Shown: positions 6,695 to 7,962 of the stretch, piece by piece | How the letters are laid out: each line of letters begins with the position of its first letter | Numbering within the stretch: position 1 is the stretch's first letter | DNA from: an uncultured Flavobacteriaceae bacterium | GTDB lineage: Bacteria > Bacteroidota > Bacteroidia > Flavobacteriales > Flavobacteriaceae | Assembly (NCBI GenBank): GCA_947311745.1 | Contig: CAMZLT010000266.1 | Location: 1-7,962, forward strand | Length of the DNA stretch: 7,962 nt | Direction: 5' to 3' | Notes under the pieces: generated by a model | Told to the model about the DNA's origin: nothing | Databases searched by the model: none | Seen by the model: only the letters and a program-made list of their open reading frames with translations | Position numbers and translations under genes: made by a program

Positions 6695-6708
6695 TTGATA
6701 TTTATCAC
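6695..6708 (+). promoter_or_regulatory. FNR/CRP-like binding site upstream of feoAB
   Basis: TTGAT-ATTT-ATCAC matches the FNR consensus TTGAT-N4-ATCAA at nine of its ten defined bases. Its centre is about 41 bases upstream of the transcription start predicted from the -7 element at 6730-6737, the classic position for an activator that contacts RNA polymerase directly. No -33 TTG is present at normal spacing, which fits activator dependence. FNR activation of feo is established in E. coli; here it is inferred from sequence. Confidence 0.5.
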
Positions 6709-6730
6709 ATATTTTAAAATTAAAATATGT
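6707..6730 (+). promoter_or_regulatory. Perfect 11-bp inverted repeat at the feo promoter (candidate operator)
   Basis: ACATATTTTAA and its exact reverse complement TTAAAATATGT flank a two-base centre (AA). The right arm reaches the first base of the likely -7 element, so a bound protein would block RNA polymerase. The stem has no GC-rich core and no following T run, so it is not a terminator. It resembles neither the classical E. coli Fur box nor an MntR box that I know. An iron-responsive repressor is a reasonable guess because of the genes it controls. Confidence 0.45.
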
Positions 6731-6737
6731 ACTTTCG
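6730..6737 (+). promoter_or_regulatory. Likely -7 element of the feoAB promoter
   Basis: TACTTTCG differs from the TAnnTTTG consensus at one base. It predicts a transcription start near 6739-6744, which lies after the first in-frame ATG (6727) and therefore argues that feoA starts at a later ATG. There is no TTG 19 bases upstream; the FNR-like box occupies that side instead. Confidence 0.4.
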
Positions 6738-6765
6738 TATTTTATTTATAATGATTCTAAATAAC

Positions 6766-7026
6766 ATGCGAATTACCGTTTCGGATTTAAAAATAGGCGA
6801 AAAAGGCATTATCAAACAAGTTTGTATGCAAGCTATTCCGTTGAAATTGTTAGAAATGGGTTGTATTCCAACCAAGGAAATTGAACTTATTCAAATTGCA
6901 CCACTAAACGATCCGTTATACATAAAAGTAAACGGAAGCCATCTTGCCATTAGACGTGAAGTAGCTGATTTAATCGAAATTGAACCAAACCAAGCAACTA
7001 ATTTATGCGAAACGATACAGTCATAA
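6766..7026 (+). CDS. feoA: Ferrous iron transport protein A
   Basis: FeoA is a small cytoplasmic SH3-like protein that supports the FeoB ferrous-iron transporter, probably by binding its cytoplasmic domain. The 86-residue product shows the family pattern: an opening ITVSDLKIGEKGIIKQV, then LKLLEMGCIPTKEIELIQIAPLNDPLYIKV and LAIRREVADLIEIE. The usual Pro-Gly-Thr turn is Pro-Thr-Lys here. In-frame ATGs also occur at 6727 and 6751; I choose 6766 because it starts directly before the conserved domain, gives the normal family length, and leaves room for a promoter whose -7 element covers 6730-6737. The longer form would add a hydrophobic MYFRILFIMILNN extension not expected in FeoA. The 3' end overlaps feoB by 22 bases in another frame, suggesting translational coupling. 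Confidence 0.92.
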   Translation: MRITVSDLKIGEKGIIKQVCMQAIPLKLLEMGCIPTKEIELIQIAPLNDPLYIKVNGSHLAIRREVADLIEIEPNQATNLCETIQS

Positions 7027-7962
7027 ATATTGCTTTAGTAGGAAATCCAAATACTGGTAAAACTTCACTGTTTAACCAATTAACTGGTTTAAATCAAAAA
7101 GTAGGAAATTATCCAGGTGTTACGGTAGATCGTGTACAAGGATTTACTAAATTAAACGAAAAAATTTCGGCAAAAATAATTGATTTACCAGGAACGTATA
7201 GCATCAACCCAAACACTATTGACGAAAGTATCGTTTTAGATACTTTAATAAATACAAAAAATCCCGATCATCCAGATATCGTAATTGTCGTAGCAGATAT
7301 TGAAAATTTAAAACGAAATTTACTGCTATTTTCACAAGTAAAAGATCTAAATATCCCAACAATTCTTGCCATAAATATGGCAGACCAAATGAAAAAAAAG
7401 GGAATTGAAATTGATTTAAAGACTCTAGAAAAAGAATTAAAGAGTGATGTTATACTAATTAGTGCAAGAAAAAATATTGGAATTGAAAATTTAAAAAAGC
7501 ATATTTTAAACCCAACTGTTACCACTACTTCGGCTTTATCCGATTGGTCTACAAGAATGGATAAAGAATTTTTTGAAAAAATAAAAAAAGATTTTCCTGA
7601 TTTACCAATTTATAAAGCTTGGTTATATATTACACAATGTAACGATTTATCTATATTTGATAAAAAACGCCAAGAAAAAATTGAAAAATTACAAGAAAAC
7701 GAAGAGAAGTTATCCAAACTACAACACAAAGAAACTGTTTTACGATTTCAGTTTATAAACAATGTACTAAAAAAAGTATATAAAATTGATAAAAGTAAAG
7801 CAACTGATATTCGTTCAAAATTAGATAAAATATTAACACATAAAATTTATGGTTACGTATTATTTACACTTATTTTATTTTTAATGTTTCAATCGGTTTT
7901 TGATTTGGCTCAGATTCCAATGGATTTTATCGATACTACTTTTTCAAAATTAAGTGGTTTTA
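7005..7962 (+). CDS. feoB: Ferrous iron transporter B, N-terminal 319 residues (cut by window edge)
   Basis: FeoB is the inner-membrane Fe2+ uptake protein with a cytoplasmic GTPase domain. The frame opens with ATG inside the end of feoA and remains open to the last base. The GTPase motifs are all visible: G1 GNPNTGKTS (13-21), the G2/switch I region VGNYPGVTVDR (33-43) with T40, G3 DLPG (60-63), G4 NMAD (124-127) and a G5-like ISARKNIGI (152-160). A charged helical linker rich in Lys and Glu follows (about 185-275), corresponding to the GDI-like region. KLDKILTHKIYGYVLF (272-287) leads into the first membrane segment (about 284-300). G4 has Met where many GTPases have Lys, which is common in FeoB. 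The gate domains and C-terminus lie beyond the window. No frameshift is seen. It is the second gene of a feoAB operon. Confidence 0.95.
   Translation, partial: MRNDTVINIALVGNPNTGKTSLFNQLTGLNQKVGNYPGVTVDRVQGFTKLNEKISAKIIDLPGTYSINPNTIDESIVLDTLINTKNPDHPDIVIVVADIENLKRNLLLFSQVKDLNIPTILAINMADQMKKKGIEIDLKTLEKELKSDVILISARKNIGIENLKKHILNPTVTTTSALSDWSTRMDKEFFEKIKKDFPDLPIYKAWLYITQCNDLSIFDKKRQEKIEKLQENEEKLSKLQHKETVLRFQFINNVLKKVYKIDKSKATDIRSKLDKILTHKIYGYVLFTLILFLMFQSVFDLAQIPMDFIDTTFSKLSGF

Noticed and set aside
6727..6765. Longer feoA reading from the ATG at 6727 (or 6751)
   Set aside because: The extra residues are hydrophobic and atypical for FeoA, the 6727 ATG lies inside the operator-like palindrome, and the probable -7 element overlaps the first codons. 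The ATG at 6766 begins at the conserved domain.
7005..7026. feoA/feoB overlap as a frameshift or sequencing error
   Set aside because: Both proteins have normal ends and starts in their own frames, and short overlaps between feoA and feoB are compatible with ordinary translational coupling.

Overview
This window is AT-rich and looks like a member of the Bacteroidetes, most likely the Flavobacteriia. The evidence is the character of the ribosomal proteins, the gene order rplM-rpsI-rpsB-tsf, the lack of clear Shine-Dalgarno sequences before starts, and promoter elements of the Bacteroidetes type (TTG-N19-TAnnTTTG), including one full match ahead of rplM. Species cannot be told from this sequence alone.

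Layout. Positions 3-227 (+) are the 3' end of an unrecognised gene. It converges on a flavin-nucleotide-binding protein of the pyridoxamine 5'-phosphate oxidase family (244-879, -). A strong rho-independent terminator (about 1026-1062) separates that gene from a four-gene translation cluster on the minus strand, read right to left: rplM (L13), rpsI (S9), rpsB (S2) and tsf (EF-Ts). The cluster starts from a near-ideal promoter at 3671-3700, and its transcript probably opens with a small hairpin. A 219-bp divergent intergenic region then leads to plus-strand genes: a 786-residue RND/MMPL-family membrane transporter (3845-6205), a small exported monohaem cytochrome c (6289-6675), and the ferrous-iron uptake genes feoA (6766-7026) and feoB (from 7005, cut by the window edge). 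feoA and feoB overlap by 22 bases and are surely co-transcribed.

The coding content is mostly ordinary: core translation genes plus housekeeping membrane and iron functions. No insertion sequence, CRISPR array, tRNA or rRNA was seen, and no stretch over 300 bases lacks a gene. The most interesting signals are regulatory. The feo promoter region carries an FNR/CRP-like box (TTGAT-N4-ATCAC) followed directly by a perfect 11-bp inverted repeat that runs into a likely -7 element. Their spacing would suit an oxygen-responsive activator plus a repressor. The rplM leader combines a GTG start, a three-codon upstream ORF and a 5'-terminal hairpin, which suggests autoregulation. The transporter's two halves differ in their proton-relay motif. 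No clearly novel multi-gene system is visible.
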